Shown here: piece by piece, positions 56,435 to 64,000 of the stretch
Layout of the letters: each line of letters starts with the position of its first letter
How positions within the stretch are numbered: the stretch's first letter is position 1
From: Dechloromonas denitrificans
GTDB taxonomy: Bacteria; Pseudomonadota; Gammaproteobacteria; Burkholderiales; Rhodocyclaceae
DNA: 64,000 bases
NCBI RefSeq assembly: GCF_001551835.1
Contig: NZ_LODL01000035.1
Location: 546,093-610,092, forward strand
Direction of reading: 5' to 3'
Made by a program: the position numbers and the translations under genes
Notes under the pieces: model-generated
Seen by the model: the letters and a program-made list of their open reading frames with translations, nothing else
Told to the model about the DNA's origin: nothing
Database searches by the model: none

Positions 56435-57103
56435 ATGCGCCGCCACGATCTCGTCTATCTGCAGCCGGACGCGGCCTTTGTGACGCCCTGCAGCGAGCCC
56501 GGCGATGCCTACTGGCAAGCCGCCCGGCAATGGATCGACGACGGGCGGCCGCTGGTCGCCGCCCGCCAGTCGGCCGACGGCGAGTGCCGGCTGCTTGGCC
56601 TCAGCCTGCCGACGACGTTGCAGCGAAAAAGGCTGTCGCTCAGCGTCGACCGCAGCGCCATTGCCGCGATTCGGCGGCCGCTGGCCATTGCCGACTGTCT
56701 GTCCCGGTTGCCGGCCGGGCAGGCCGTCGTGCTGGCCCGGCTGGCGGCCCAGGCAGCTACCTGTTCGGCCCGCCTCGGCGTGTACGGCTCGCTGGCCTGG
56801 GAGGTGCTGAGCGGGGAAAGCTACCGCCATGCCGACTCCGACATCGACCTGATTTGCGATATCGAGCAGGTCGGCCAATTCGCCGCCATGTTGCCGGCCA
56901 TGCAGCAGGCGGCCGCCGAACTGCCCTGCCGGCTGGATGGCGAGTTGCGCTTCCCCGGCGGCCATGCCGCCGCCTGGCGGGAAATCGCCGGGCAGCTCGG
57001 CCAGCCGGGTGCCCAGGTCCTGGTCAAGGGCGAGCACGAGGTCGGCCTGTGGCCGCTGCACGCCTTGACCGCCAGCTTGTTGCCGGAGCTTTGCCATGCT
57101 TGA
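56435..57103 (+). CDS. mdcG: phosphoribosyl-dephospho-CoA transferase MdcG
   Basis: A 222-residue nucleotidyltransferase that attaches the prosthetic group to MdcC. The nucleotidyltransferase signature is GVYGSLAWEVLSGESYRHAD followed by SDIDLICDI (GSxxW ... DxDxDL). ATG 56435 lies 4 bp after mdcE, and the 3' end overlaps mdcB by 8 bp. The C-terminus LWPLHALTASLLPELCHA is typical of the family. Confidence 0.92.
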   Translation: MRRHDLVYLQPDAAFVTPCSEPGDAYWQAARQWIDDGRPLVAARQSADGECRLLGLSLPTTLQRKRLSLSVDRSAIAAIRRPLAIADCLSRLPAGQAVVLARLAAQAATCSARLGVYGSLAWEVLSGESYRHADSDIDLICDIEQVGQFAAMLPAMQQAAAELPCRLDGELRFPGGHAAAWREIAGQLGQPGAQVLVKGEHEVGLWPLHALTASLLPELCHA

Positions 57104-57989
57104 ACGCGCCCTGCCGCGCCATCGCCCGCAGCCAATTGCTGCGCCGGCCGGCGAACTGTTTGCCGCCCGCGTCGGCCGGCTGGCCATCCGCAGCCTGTAC
57201 CGCGAAGTGGCGCTCGACGGCAAGCCCGGCCTGGTCGGCCCGACTGGTAACGGCAGCCACCCCGACATGGATTTCACCACCTTCATGCGCAGCCTGCAGG
57301 CCTTGCGGGGCTACTTCCCGGCGATTGCCGCCTGCGGTTTGCAGCGCCCCGGTTTCGCGCCGCTGCGGGCGCTCGGCATCGCGGCCGAAGCGGACATGCT
57401 GGCGGCGACCGCTGCGGTCAACACCCATCGCGGGGCAATTTTCAACCTCGGCCTGCTCTGTGCGGCACTCGGTGTTCTGCAGGCCGAGGGCGCGGCGAGC
57501 AGTGCCGAAGCGGCCTGTGCCGTTGTCCGCCGCTGCTGGGGGGCGGACATTCTGGCCGGCCTGAGCGAGACAAGCGCCGACGCACCGCTCAGCCACGGCC
57601 TGATCGTCGCCCGCCGCGATGGCAGCGGCGGCGCAAGGCAGGAAGCGGCGAGCGGCTTTCCGGCCGCCCTCAACGTCGGTCTGCCGGCCTACCGCGCGGC
57701 CCTGGCCGCCACCGGCGATGGCGAACTGGCTGCGATGCAGGCGCTGTTCGCGCTGATCGCCGAGCTGGAAGACACCAACCTGCTCTGGCGCGGCGGGCGT
57801 GCCGGGCTGGACTACGGCCGCCGTGCCGCTGCCGATTTCCTGGCCGCTGGTGGCGTGCTCGCCGCCGACTGGCGGACCCGCGCTGTCGGCATCGACCGTG
57901 ATTTCGTCGCCCGTCGCCTCAGCCCCGGCGGCAGTGCCGACCTGCTCGGCATCACGCTGTTCCTGGCCGAACTCGACGGCCTGGCCTGA
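57096..57989 (+). CDS. mdcB: triphosphoribosyl-dephospho-CoA synthase MdcB
   Basis: A 297-residue CitG/MdcB-family enzyme that makes the prosthetic-group precursor from ATP and dephospho-CoA. The signatures are ALDGKPGLVGPTGNGSHPDM with DFTTFMRS and, later, DTNLLWRGGRAGLDY. It precedes mdcH by 2 bp. Confidence 0.93.
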   Translation: MLERALPRHRPQPIAAPAGELFAARVGRLAIRSLYREVALDGKPGLVGPTGNGSHPDMDFTTFMRSLQALRGYFPAIAACGLQRPGFAPLRALGIAAEADMLAATAAVNTHRGAIFNLGLLCAALGVLQAEGAASSAEAACAVVRRCWGADILAGLSETSADAPLSHGLIVARRDGSGGARQEAASGFPAALNVGLPAYRAALAATGDGELAAMQALFALIAELEDTNLLWRGGRAGLDYGRRAAADFLAAGGVLAADWRTRAVGIDRDFVARRLSPGGSADLLGITLFLAELDGLA

Positions 57990-57991
57990 AC

Positions 57992-58933
57992 ATGCGCCTC
58001 GCCCTCCTCTTCAGCGGCCAGGGCGGGCAAGGCCCGGCCCACTGGCAACAGGTGATGGACGGGCCCGATGCGGCGCTGCGCGATCAACTGCGCCATTTGC
58101 TGCCGGAGTTGGCCGGGCCGGCGGCGACCACGGAAACAACGGCTGGCCCTGGGGGCGATGCGGAAAAACTGGCAAAAAACAGCATCGCCCAGCCGCTGAT
58201 CTTCGCGCAGCAGATGCTGCTCTGGGGGCAGTTGCAGCCGCGCCTGCCCCGGCCAATCTGTGCCGCCGGCTATTCGCTGGGCGAAATGGCGGCCTGTAGC
58301 GCGGCAGGCGCTTTTTCCGCCAGCGCCGGCCTGGACTTGTGCGCCAAACGCGCCGCCCTGATGGATGCTGCGGTGAGCGGTGAACAGGGAATGTTGGCCG
58401 TGCTCGGTCTCGACGAAGCGCTGGTCGAGGGTATGGCCGCCGCCGCCGGCCTCGCCGTCGCCATCCGCAATGCACCGCGCCATCTGGTGGTGGCCGGGCC
58501 GCGCCCCGGCCTGCTCGCCGTCGCCGAGCAGTTCACGGCGGCCGGCGCCAGTCGCCTGGTCCAGCTGGCGGTACGCACGCCGTCGCATACGCCGCAACTG
58601 AGGAGTGCTGCGGTCGACTTCCAGAAATGCCTTGATTTGCTGCCCGATGCCCGCCTGGCTTTTCCGGTACTCAGCGCCATCGATGCGACGCCGGCCCGGA
58701 CGGCCCGTCCGGCACTCGATGCGCTGGCCCGCCAGATCTGCACGCCGCTCGACTGGGCGGCCTGCCTGCAGGCGGTGGCTGAAATGCAGCCGGATGCGGT
58801 GCTCGAAATCGGCCCCGGCAATGCGCTGAGCCGGCTCTTCGCCGAACTGGCGCCGAATGTGCCGGTGCGGGCTTGCGACGATTTCCGCAGTGTCGACGGC
58901 ATCGTCCGCTGGGTCGAATCCGGCGGCCGCTAA
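57992..58933 (+). CDS. mdcH: malonyl-CoA:ACP transacylase of malonate decarboxylase
   Basis: A 313-residue FabD-like malonyltransferase that primes MdcC with malonyl groups. The N-terminal FSGQGGQGPAHW and the nucleophile Ser95 in AAGYSLGEMAAC, with the later QLAVRTPSHTPQ containing the catalytic His, are in place. It closes the mdc set; a TauE/SafE gene follows 15 bp later and is probably in the same operon. Confidence 0.94.
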   Translation: MRLALLFSGQGGQGPAHWQQVMDGPDAALRDQLRHLLPELAGPAATTETTAGPGGDAEKLAKNSIAQPLIFAQQMLLWGQLQPRLPRPICAAGYSLGEMAACSAAGAFSASAGLDLCAKRAALMDAAVSGEQGMLAVLGLDEALVEGMAAAAGLAVAIRNAPRHLVVAGPRPGLLAVAEQFTAAGASRLVQLAVRTPSHTPQLRSAAVDFQKCLDLLPDARLAFPVLSAIDATPARTARPALDALARQICTPLDWAACLQAVAEMQPDAVLEIGPGNALSRLFAELAPNVPVRACDDFRSVDGIVRWVESGGR

Positions 58934-58948
58934 ACGCCGGCCCCGGTA

Positions 58949-59755
58949 ATGCCGCTCGATGTCATTCCGATCTATCTGCTGACCGGCGCCGCGGCCGGTT
59001 TCTTTGCCGGCCTGCTCGGCGTCGGCGGCGGTGTGGTGGTGGTGCCGGTGCTGACCGTCATCTTCACCTGGCAAGGCTTTCCCGGCCGCGAGGTGCTGCA
59101 TCTGGCGCTCGGCACGGCGATGGCGACCATCCTGTTCACCTCGCTGTCCAGCCTGCGCGCCCATCACGCCCACCGCGCCGTACTGTGGCCGGTGATGCGC
59201 CGCCTGACCCCGGGCATCCTGCTCTGTACGCTGCTCGGCGCCCAACTGGCGGCCGGCATTTCGTCGCGGGCGCTGGCCATCTTCTACGTCGCCTTCATGC
59301 TGTTCATTGCCCTGCAGATGTTCGCCAACCTGCGCCCGACGCCGAGCCGCAGCTTGCCCGGGCGGGCCGGCCTCGGGTTGGCCGGCAGCCTGATCGGCGC
59401 CATCGCCAGCCTGGCGGCGATGGGCGGCGGCGCGCTGACCGTGCCTTACCTGATCTGGTGCAATGTCCGGCCGCACCAGGCGATCGGCACCTCGGCCGCG
59501 GTCGGCCTGCCGATCGCCGTCGGCGGCACCCTCGGCTATGTCTGGAACGGCTGGGGGCATGGCGAGCTGCCGGCCGGCAGCCTCGGCTTCGTCTACCTGC
59601 CGGCGCTGGTCGTCATCCTGCTCGCCAGTGTGGCGGTGGCGCCGCTCGGCGCCGGCCTCGCCCATCGCCTGCCGGTTGTCGTCCTCAAGCGCATTTTTGC
59701 CGGCCTGCTGCTCGTCCTTTCGGCAAAAATGCTGTGGAGCCTGTACGGCGCCTGA
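58949..59755 (+). CDS. TauE/SafE-family permease (copy 2)
   Basis: A 268-residue polytopic TauE/SafE protein with FFAGLLGVGGGVVVVPVLTV and ASLAAMGGGALTVPYLIWCN as paired signatures. It is a paralogue of the protein at 48201-49001, and the two genes frame the malonate island. By position (15 bp after mdcH, same strand) it is probably co-expressed with malonate decarboxylase. It could export acetate, import malonate as a second route, or handle an unrelated anion; the sequence does not decide. Confidence 0.9.
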   Translation: MPLDVIPIYLLTGAAAGFFAGLLGVGGGVVVVPVLTVIFTWQGFPGREVLHLALGTAMATILFTSLSSLRAHHAHRAVLWPVMRRLTPGILLCTLLGAQLAAGISSRALAIFYVAFMLFIALQMFANLRPTPSRSLPGRAGLGLAGSLIGAIASLAAMGGGALTVPYLIWCNVRPHQAIGTSAAVGLPIAVGGTLGYVWNGWGHGELPAGSLGFVYLPALVVILLASVAVAPLGAGLAHRLPVVVLKRIFAGLLLVLSAKMLWSLYGA

Positions 59756-59764
59756 GCACGGGGC

Positions 59765-60541
59765 TTACTGTGCCTTGAAAACCGGCTTGCGCTTTTCCAG
59801 GAAGGCGGCGAGGCCTTCCTTGTAATCTTCGGTGTCGAGGAAGGCGAAGGAGGCCGCCTTTTCTTCGTCGTTCAGTGGCTTGCCGCTTTGCAGCCGGCGT
59901 ATCCACTGCTTGTGCCAGCCGGCGACCAGGGGGGCACCGGCGCCGATGCGGCGGGCCGTGGCATAGGCTTCGTCCTCGACCTGCGACTCGGGTACGACGC
60001 GGGTGACCAGGCCTTTTTCGTAGGCTTCGGTGGCGGTCAGGATGCGCCCTTCGAGCAGGATTTCCTTGATCACCGCCGCTCCGGCCAGCTTGAGCAGACC
60101 TTCCATTTCGCCGGGATACATCGAGAAACCGAGCTTGTTGATCGGTGCCCCGAAGCGGGCGTTCTCGGCGCAGATGCGCAGATCGCAGACGCCGGCTATT
60201 TCCAGGCCGCCACCGATGCAGGCGCCCTGGATCAGGGCGACGGTCGGGTGCGGGCAATCGGCAATGGCGTTCAGCGCGCTGGCGACCTGGCCGTGATAGT
60301 GCAGCGCCTGTTCCAGCGTGGCGCGGCCGGTGACGAACTCTTCCAGATCGCCGCCGGCGGCGAAGGCCTCGTGGCCGGCACCGCGGATGACGACGCAGCG
60401 AATGCTGCGGTCGACCGACAATTTGGCCATGTTTTCGGCCAGTTGCTGCCACATCGCCAGATCGATGGCGTTCAGCTTGCCGGGGTTGTTCAGGGTCAGG
60501 GTGGCGATTTCGCCAGTGCAGGAAAGGTCGACCGTGGCCAT
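59765..60541 (-). CDS. enoyl-CoA hydratase/isomerase family protein
   Basis: A 258-residue crotonase-fold protein: IATLTLNNPGKLNAIDLAMW near the start, the oxyanion-hole segment VIRGAGHEAFAAGGDLEEF, and GACIGGGLEIAGVCDLRICA containing the usual catalytic acid position. The exact substrate is unknown. ATG 60541 is preceded by an in-frame GTG (60544). It is convergent with the TauE/SafE gene and divergent from the DUF485/actP pair. A TATAAT hexamer on its strand at 60570-60575 is a likely -10. Confidence 0.92.
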   Translation of the reverse strand: MATVDLSCTGEIATLTLNNPGKLNAIDLAMWQQLAENMAKLSVDRSIRCVVIRGAGHEAFAAGGDLEEFVTGRATLEQALHYHGQVASALNAIADCPHPTVALIQGACIGGGLEIAGVCDLRICAENARFGAPINKLGFSMYPGEMEGLLKLAGAAVIKEILLEGRILTATEAYEKGLVTRVVPESQVEDEAYATARRIGAGAPLVAGWHKQWIRRLQSGKPLNDEEKAASFAFLDTEDYKEGLAAFLEKRKPVFKAQ

Positions 60542-60668
60542 CACATATATCCATTATGGGAAGTCCGCCATTATAGGCGGCGCCCAATTCATTATTCGTT
60601 AATGTCTTATATAAGATACAATACTGCCGCCGGTTTTTTCGGTAATTATTAATTAGGGAGATCAAGCC

Positions 60669-60989
60669 ATGAGCAGCGCGATGTATGAGCGAATGCGGGC
60701 CAACCCGAAGTTCCAGGAACTCGTCGCCCGACGGGGACGCTTTGCCTGGACGTTGGCATTTATCGTTTTGACCATGTTTTACGGCTTCGTGATGGTGGTT
60801 GCCTTTAATCCGGCATCCCTCGGCCAGCCGCTTGCTGAAGGTTCGATGTGGACGGTGGGGGTCGCCGTCGAACTGTTCATGTTCATTTTCTTCTGGGTGC
60901 TGACCGCCGTGTATGTGAAGCGGGCCAACACCGAGTTCGATAGCTTGACGCAGGAAATCGTCAAGGAAGCCTGGAAGGAGCAGAAATGA
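60669..60989 (+). CDS. DUF485 small membrane protein of the acetate symporter
   Basis: A 106-residue protein with two membrane helices and the DUF485 (YjcH) signature: [20 protein letters not shown] and [18 protein letters not shown]. YjcH-type genes precede actP in many bacteria; their role in acetate uptake is accessory. It has a GGGAG ribosome-binding site and overlaps actP by four bases. Confidence 0.92.
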   Translation: MSSAMYERMRANPKFQELVARRGRFAWTLAFIVLTMFYGFVMVVAFNPASLGQPLAEGSMWTVGVAVELFMFIFFWVLTAVYVKRANTEFDSLTQEIVKEAWKEQK

Positions 60990-62653
60990 TGCGCCAACTG
61001 ATTACCGCGCTCGGACTGCTGAGCCTCTCCGCGCTGGCCGTTGCGGCCGGCGATCCGCTGGGCGCCGCTGAAAAGCAGGCGACCAACTGGCACGCCATCA
61101 TCATGTTCTGCATCTTCGTCTTCATGACGATGGGCATTACCTACTGGGCGGCCAGCCGCACCAAGTCGACCGCCGATTTCTACACCGCCGGCGGCGGCAT
61201 CACCGGCTTCCAGAACGGTCTGGCGATTGCCGGCGACTACATGTCGGCCGCCACCCTGCTCGGTCTGACCGCCATGGTCTACAGCCAGGGTTACGACGGC
61301 TACATCTACATGCTGGCCTTCTTCGCCGGCTGGCCGATCATCCTGTTCCTGATGGCCGAACGTCTGCGCAATCTCGGCAAGTTCACCTTCTCCGACATCA
61401 CCGCCTACCGCCTCGACCAGGGTAAGGTGCGCACCATGGCGGCGATTTCCTCGCTGATCGTGGTCTGCTTCTACCTGATCGCCCAGATGGTCGGTGCCGG
61501 TCAGTTGATCAAGCTGCTCTTCGGCCTGGAATACAACGTCGCCATCTTCGCCGTCGGCATCCTGATGATGGTCTATGTCACCTTCGGTGGCATGGTCGCG
61601 ACGACCTGGGTGCAGATCATCAAGGCCTGCATGCTGCTTGCCGGCGGTACGCTGGTCATGTTCCTCGCCTTCGGCCAGTTCGGCTTCTCGTTCCAGACCT
61701 TGCTGGAAAAGGCGACTTCGGTGCATAAGCTGGGCAACAAGCTGATGTATCCGGGTAGCCTGCTGGCCGATCCGGTCACCGCCATTTCGCTCGGTCTCGG
61801 CCTGATGTTCGGCACCGCCGGCCTGCCGCACATCCTGATGCGCTTCTTCACGGTGACCGACGCCAAGGAAGCGCGCAAGTCGGTGCTCTACGCCTCCGGC
61901 TTCGTTGCCTACTTCTTCAACGTCATCTTCATCATGGGCCTGTGCGGCATCATCATCGTCGGCCAGAACCCCGAGTTCTTCGAAGGTGGCACGGTCGGCG
62001 CCAAGCTGATCGGCGGCGGCAACATGGTCGCCATGCACCTGGCCAAGGCGGTCGGCGGCAACATGCTGCTCGGCTTCCTGGCCGCGGTCGCCTTCGCCAC
62101 CATCCTGGCCGTCGTCTCCGGTCTGGCCCTGGCCGGTGCCTCGGCCATCTCGCATGACCTCTACGCCCGCGTCATCATGAAGGGAACGGCTTCGGAAGAG
62201 AAGGAAATCCGCGTCTCGAAGATCGCCACCATCTGCCTCGGCTTTGTCGCCATCATCCTCGGCATCCTGTTCGAGAAGCAGAACATCGCCTTCATGGTCG
62301 GCCTCGCCTTCGGGGTGGCGGCCGCTGCCAACTTCCCGGTACTCATCCTGTCCATGTACTGGAAGGGTCTGACCACCCGCGGCGCGCTGTTCGGCGGCTA
62401 CGGCGGTCTGGTCTCCGCCGTCCTCTTCGTACTTTTCTCGAAGTCGGTTTGGGTCGATGTGCTGCATAACGCGGCACCGCTCTTCCCCTACACGCAGCCG
62501 GCACTGTTTGCCATGCCGATTGCTTTCCTGCTTGCCTTCATCTTCTCGAAGACCGACTCCAGCGTACGCGCTGGCAAGGAAATCGAAGCCTTCGAAGATC
62601 AGTACGTCCGGGCGCAGACCGGTTACGGCGCCGCCTCGGCCAGCAACCACTGA
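60986..62653 (+). CDS. actP: cation/acetate symporter ActP
   Basis: A 555-residue sodium:solute symporter family protein with a signal-like first helix and about thirteen further membrane segments. Family motifs are [40 protein letters not shown] and [20 protein letters not shown]. ActP takes up acetate and other short monocarboxylates with Na+. Two adjacent ATG codons (60986, 60989) are possible starts. Acetate is also the product of the nearby malonate decarboxylase. Confidence 0.94.
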   Translation: MMRQLITALGLLSLSALAVAAGDPLGAAEKQATNWHAIIMFCIFVFMTMGITYWAASRTKSTADFYTAGGGITGFQNGLAIAGDYMSAATLLGLTAMVYSQGYDGYIYMLAFFAGWPIILFLMAERLRNLGKFTFSDITAYRLDQGKVRTMAAISSLIVVCFYLIAQMVGAGQLIKLLFGLEYNVAIFAVGILMMVYVTFGGMVATTWVQIIKACMLLAGGTLVMFLAFGQFGFSFQTLLEKATSVHKLGNKLMYPGSLLADPVTAISLGLGLMFGTAGLPHILMRFFTVTDAKEARKSVLYASGFVAYFFNVIFIMGLCGIIIVGQNPEFFEGGTVGAKLIGGGNMVAMHLAKAVGGNMLLGFLAAVAFATILAVVSGLALAGASAISHDLYARVIMKGTASEEKEIRVSKIATICLGFVAIILGILFEKQNIAFMVGLAFGVAAAANFPVLILSMYWKGLTTRGALFGGYGGLVSAVLFVLFSKSVWVDVLHNAAPLFPYTQPALFAMPIAFLLAFIFSKTDSSVRAGKEIEAFEDQYVRAQTGYGAASASNH

Positions 62654-62670
62654 TTTTCCAGTTGCTCCGC

Positions 62671-62706
62671 AAAACCCCGATGGCAGGCGCCATCGGGGTT
62701 TTTTTA
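62671..62706 (+). terminator. strong Rho-independent terminator after actP
   Basis: A ten-base perfect stem CCCCGATGGC/GCCATCGGGG (62675-62684 with 62689-62698) has a four-base loop, an A tract before and a seven-T tract after. The flanking A and T runs suggest it also works on the opposite strand. Confidence 0.93.
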
Positions 62707-62794
62707 TTGCGCCATCGCTTGGCGAAAGTCGTGTGGTGTGTAGTAAATTCGACGCCTGCTTCGGCAGGGCTGCAGAATTAAAGGAGGGCCAGCA

Positions 62795-63313
62795 ATGAAA
62801 CGCGGAATCGCACCGACAACGGTCGAGCGCCTGATGCGGGAGGATGATTTCATCGTCTCGAAAACCAGCGCCAAGGGCATTATTACTTACGGAAATCCGA
62901 TCTTCATCGAGTTTTCCGGCTACAGCGAGGCCGAATTGCTAGGCTCGCAGCACAACATCATTCGTCACCCCGACATGCCGCGGGCTGCCTTCAAGCTGGC
63001 CTGGGACACCATCCAGGCGGGGCAGGAGTTCTTTGGCTACGTCAAGAACCTGGCCAAGGATGGTAGTTTCTACTGGGTATTTACCCATATTTCGCCGGAT
63101 TTCGACCTGCGGCGCAACATCGTCGGCTACACCTCGGTGCGCCGTTGCCCGCAGCGTTCCGCCCTCGCCAAAATTGAACCGGTGTACCAGCAGATGCTGG
63201 CGGCCGAACGTGCGGCCGGAGCGCGCGACGCTATCGCCGCCGGCACCCAGGTCCTGCTCGACCTGCTGAAACAGACTGGAATGGGTTATGAAGAACTCGT
63301 CTTTTCCCTTTAA
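62795..63313 (+). CDS. Aer-type PAS domain protein without signalling domain
   Basis: A 172-residue cytoplasmic protein that is essentially one PAS domain of the Aer type: FIVSKTSAKGIITYGNPIFI, the conserved GSQHNIIRHPDMPRAAFKLA, and FFGYVKNLAKDGSFYWVFTH. It continues into a short helical tail (residues ~125-172). It has a strong AAGGAGG ribosome-binding site. The reading frame overlaps the next gene by 26 bp. In Aer this PAS binds FAD and is joined to the chemoreceptor signalling domain; here the two parts are separate genes. Confidence 0.9.
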   Translation: MKRGIAPTTVERLMREDDFIVSKTSAKGIITYGNPIFIEFSGYSEAELLGSQHNIIRHPDMPRAAFKLAWDTIQAGQEFFGYVKNLAKDGSFYWVFTHISPDFDLRRNIVGYTSVRRCPQRSALAKIEPVYQQMLAAERAAGARDAIAAGTQVLLDLLKQTGMGYEELVFSL

Positions 63314-64000
63314 GCGCCTGCTGCTGGTCGCGCTGATCGCCCTCGGTCTGGGCGCGGCGTTTTACGCGCCCTGGGCGGCGGCACTCTGCCTGCTCCCGGC
63401 CATGCTATTCGCTCTCTGGCCGGACCGCCAAACCGCAGGGCCGCTGGTCGATCTCGACCACCTGCTGCAAAGGGTCGGCCAGGGCGAACTGGTGGCGAGA
63501 ATGCCGAATGCCGTGAATTCGCCGCGGCTGGAGGCGATCCGGGTCAATCTGAACTCGGTGCTCGACCAGACGGAAACCACCTTCCGCGAAATTCTCGGCG
63601 CGATGAACGCGACCTCCGAGAGCCGGCATTGGCGTCGCCTGCAAACCACCGGCCTGCACGGCACCTTCAAGGATGTGCTGGCCCAGATGCAGAGCCTGCT
63701 CGACCAGTTGAGCGTGGCGCAGGAGTCGATTGCCCGGGAAGCGCTGCTTTCCCGGATCTTCCTCCGTTCCGAGCGCGGTCTGTCGATGGCGATCGAGCAC
63801 GTCAGTGCCGCCTTGCAGGAAGTCGGTGTGCATTCCCGTCATTCCGAGTCGCTGGCCGGCGATTTCGCCCATTCGGCCAGCGAGATGGCCGATGCGGCCA
63901 ACCGGATGTCCGGCGCCCTTGGCGGCGCCCAGCATTCGGCCGAGAGTGGGGTGCAGGCCCTGGCCGACCTCAATGACAAGGCCGATGCCATTCGCGACCT
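63288..64000 (+). CDS. methyl-accepting chemotaxis-like protein, cut by window edge
   Basis: An ATG at 63288, inside the end of the PAS gene, opens a frame to the window edge (237 codons). It starts MKNSSFPFKRLLLVALIALG with one or two membrane segments in the first ~40 residues. A HAMP-like or helical linker follows (residues ~50-165) and then long coiled-coil segments (FAHSASEMADAANRMSGALG) typical of chemoreceptor signalling helices. The conserved receptor tip is beyond the window, so a diguanylate cyclase or kinase ending cannot be excluded. Coupling to an Aer-type PAS protein supports a chemoreceptor. Confidence 0.75.
   Translation, partial: MKNSSFPFKRLLLVALIALGLGAAFYAPWAAALCLLPAMLFALWPDRQTAGPLVDLDHLLQRVGQGELVARMPNAVNSPRLEAIRVNLNSVLDQTETTFREILGAMNATSESRHWRRLQTTGLHGTFKDVLAQMQSLLDQLSVAQESIAREALLSRIFLRSERGLSMAIEHVSAALQEVGVHSRHSESLAGDFAHSASEMADAANRMSGALGGAQHSAESGVQALADLNDKADAIRD

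Noticed and set aside
57812-62650. Two >600-codon minus-strand frames (57812-59665 and 60779-62650)
   Set aside because: They shadow mdcB/mdcH/TauE and DUF485/actP respectively and have low-complexity His/Gln/Asp-rich translations.

Overview
This 64-kb window is GC-rich, gene-dense chromosomal DNA from a Gram-negative bacterium. The gene order ybgC-tolQRAB-pal-cpoB-queE, the 6S RNA directly after zapA, the SelO/HybE pair and the sensor-rich content together suggest a betaproteobacterium, most likely of the Rhodocyclales (Dechloromonas/Azonexus-like). That placement is an inference from gene content. I found no rRNA, tRNA, prophage, insertion sequence or CRISPR array.

Layout. 1-4.5 kb (minus): a histidine kinase cut by the window edge, translationally coupled to a PhnD-like binding protein, then a transport-less PTS (EI, HPr, mannose-type EIIA). 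4.5-10.9 kb: two DMT permeases, a LysR regulator, a periplasmic haem protein, a HerA/YjgR-type ATPase, YebC and a Cys-rich secreted protein. 10.9-20.4 kb (plus): ruvC-ruvA-(AI-2E permease)-ruvB, the whole Tol-Pal cluster, queE and a PilZ protein. 20.5-29.9 kb: a PAS/GGDEF/EAL protein with a small coupled upstream ORF, a Liv-type ABC transporter (minus) interrupted by a GIY-YIG nuclease cassette bracketed by palindromic repeats, then queC and a YeeE-type sulfur transporter. 30-38 kb: a LytS-like hybrid kinase lying between two diverged copies of a 49-bp repeat, SelO, an orphan HybE-like chaperone, an SbmA/YddA-like ABC protein and a Tim44-like membrane protein.

38.1-46.4 kb (minus) is a corrinoid operon behind a cobalamin riboswitch: btuB-btuC-btuD-btuF-cobO-(CbiZ::nitrilase fusion)-cbiA/cobB. 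The fusion protein carries a Sec signal peptide. The operon therefore appears to couple outer-membrane capture, a periplasmic corrinoid-cleaving step, inner-membrane import, adenosylation and an amidation step. I regard this as the most interesting system in the window.

46.5-49 kb: zapB-like/zapA, 6S RNA, an HslJ-like lipoprotein, an EVE-domain protein and a TauE/SafE permease. 49-59.8 kb is a malonate catabolic island: a divergent GntR repressor, a TRAP transporter, malonate decarboxylase mdcACDEGBH and a second TauE/SafE permease paralogous to the one on the other side. Malonate would be imported and decarboxylated to acetate on the MdcC carrier. 59.8-64 kb: an enoyl-CoA hydratase (minus), a DUF485/ActP acetate symporter pair, and a PAS-only protein overlapping the start of a truncated chemoreceptor-like gene.

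Cross-window signals include three genes (ybgC, queC, zapB-like) whose -10-like box ends only 6-8 nt before the ATG with no Shine-Dalgarno sequence, suggesting leaderless mRNAs. Start codons were often moved inward from the longest open frame to fit signal peptides, family N-termini and ribosome-binding sites; reasons are given per gene.
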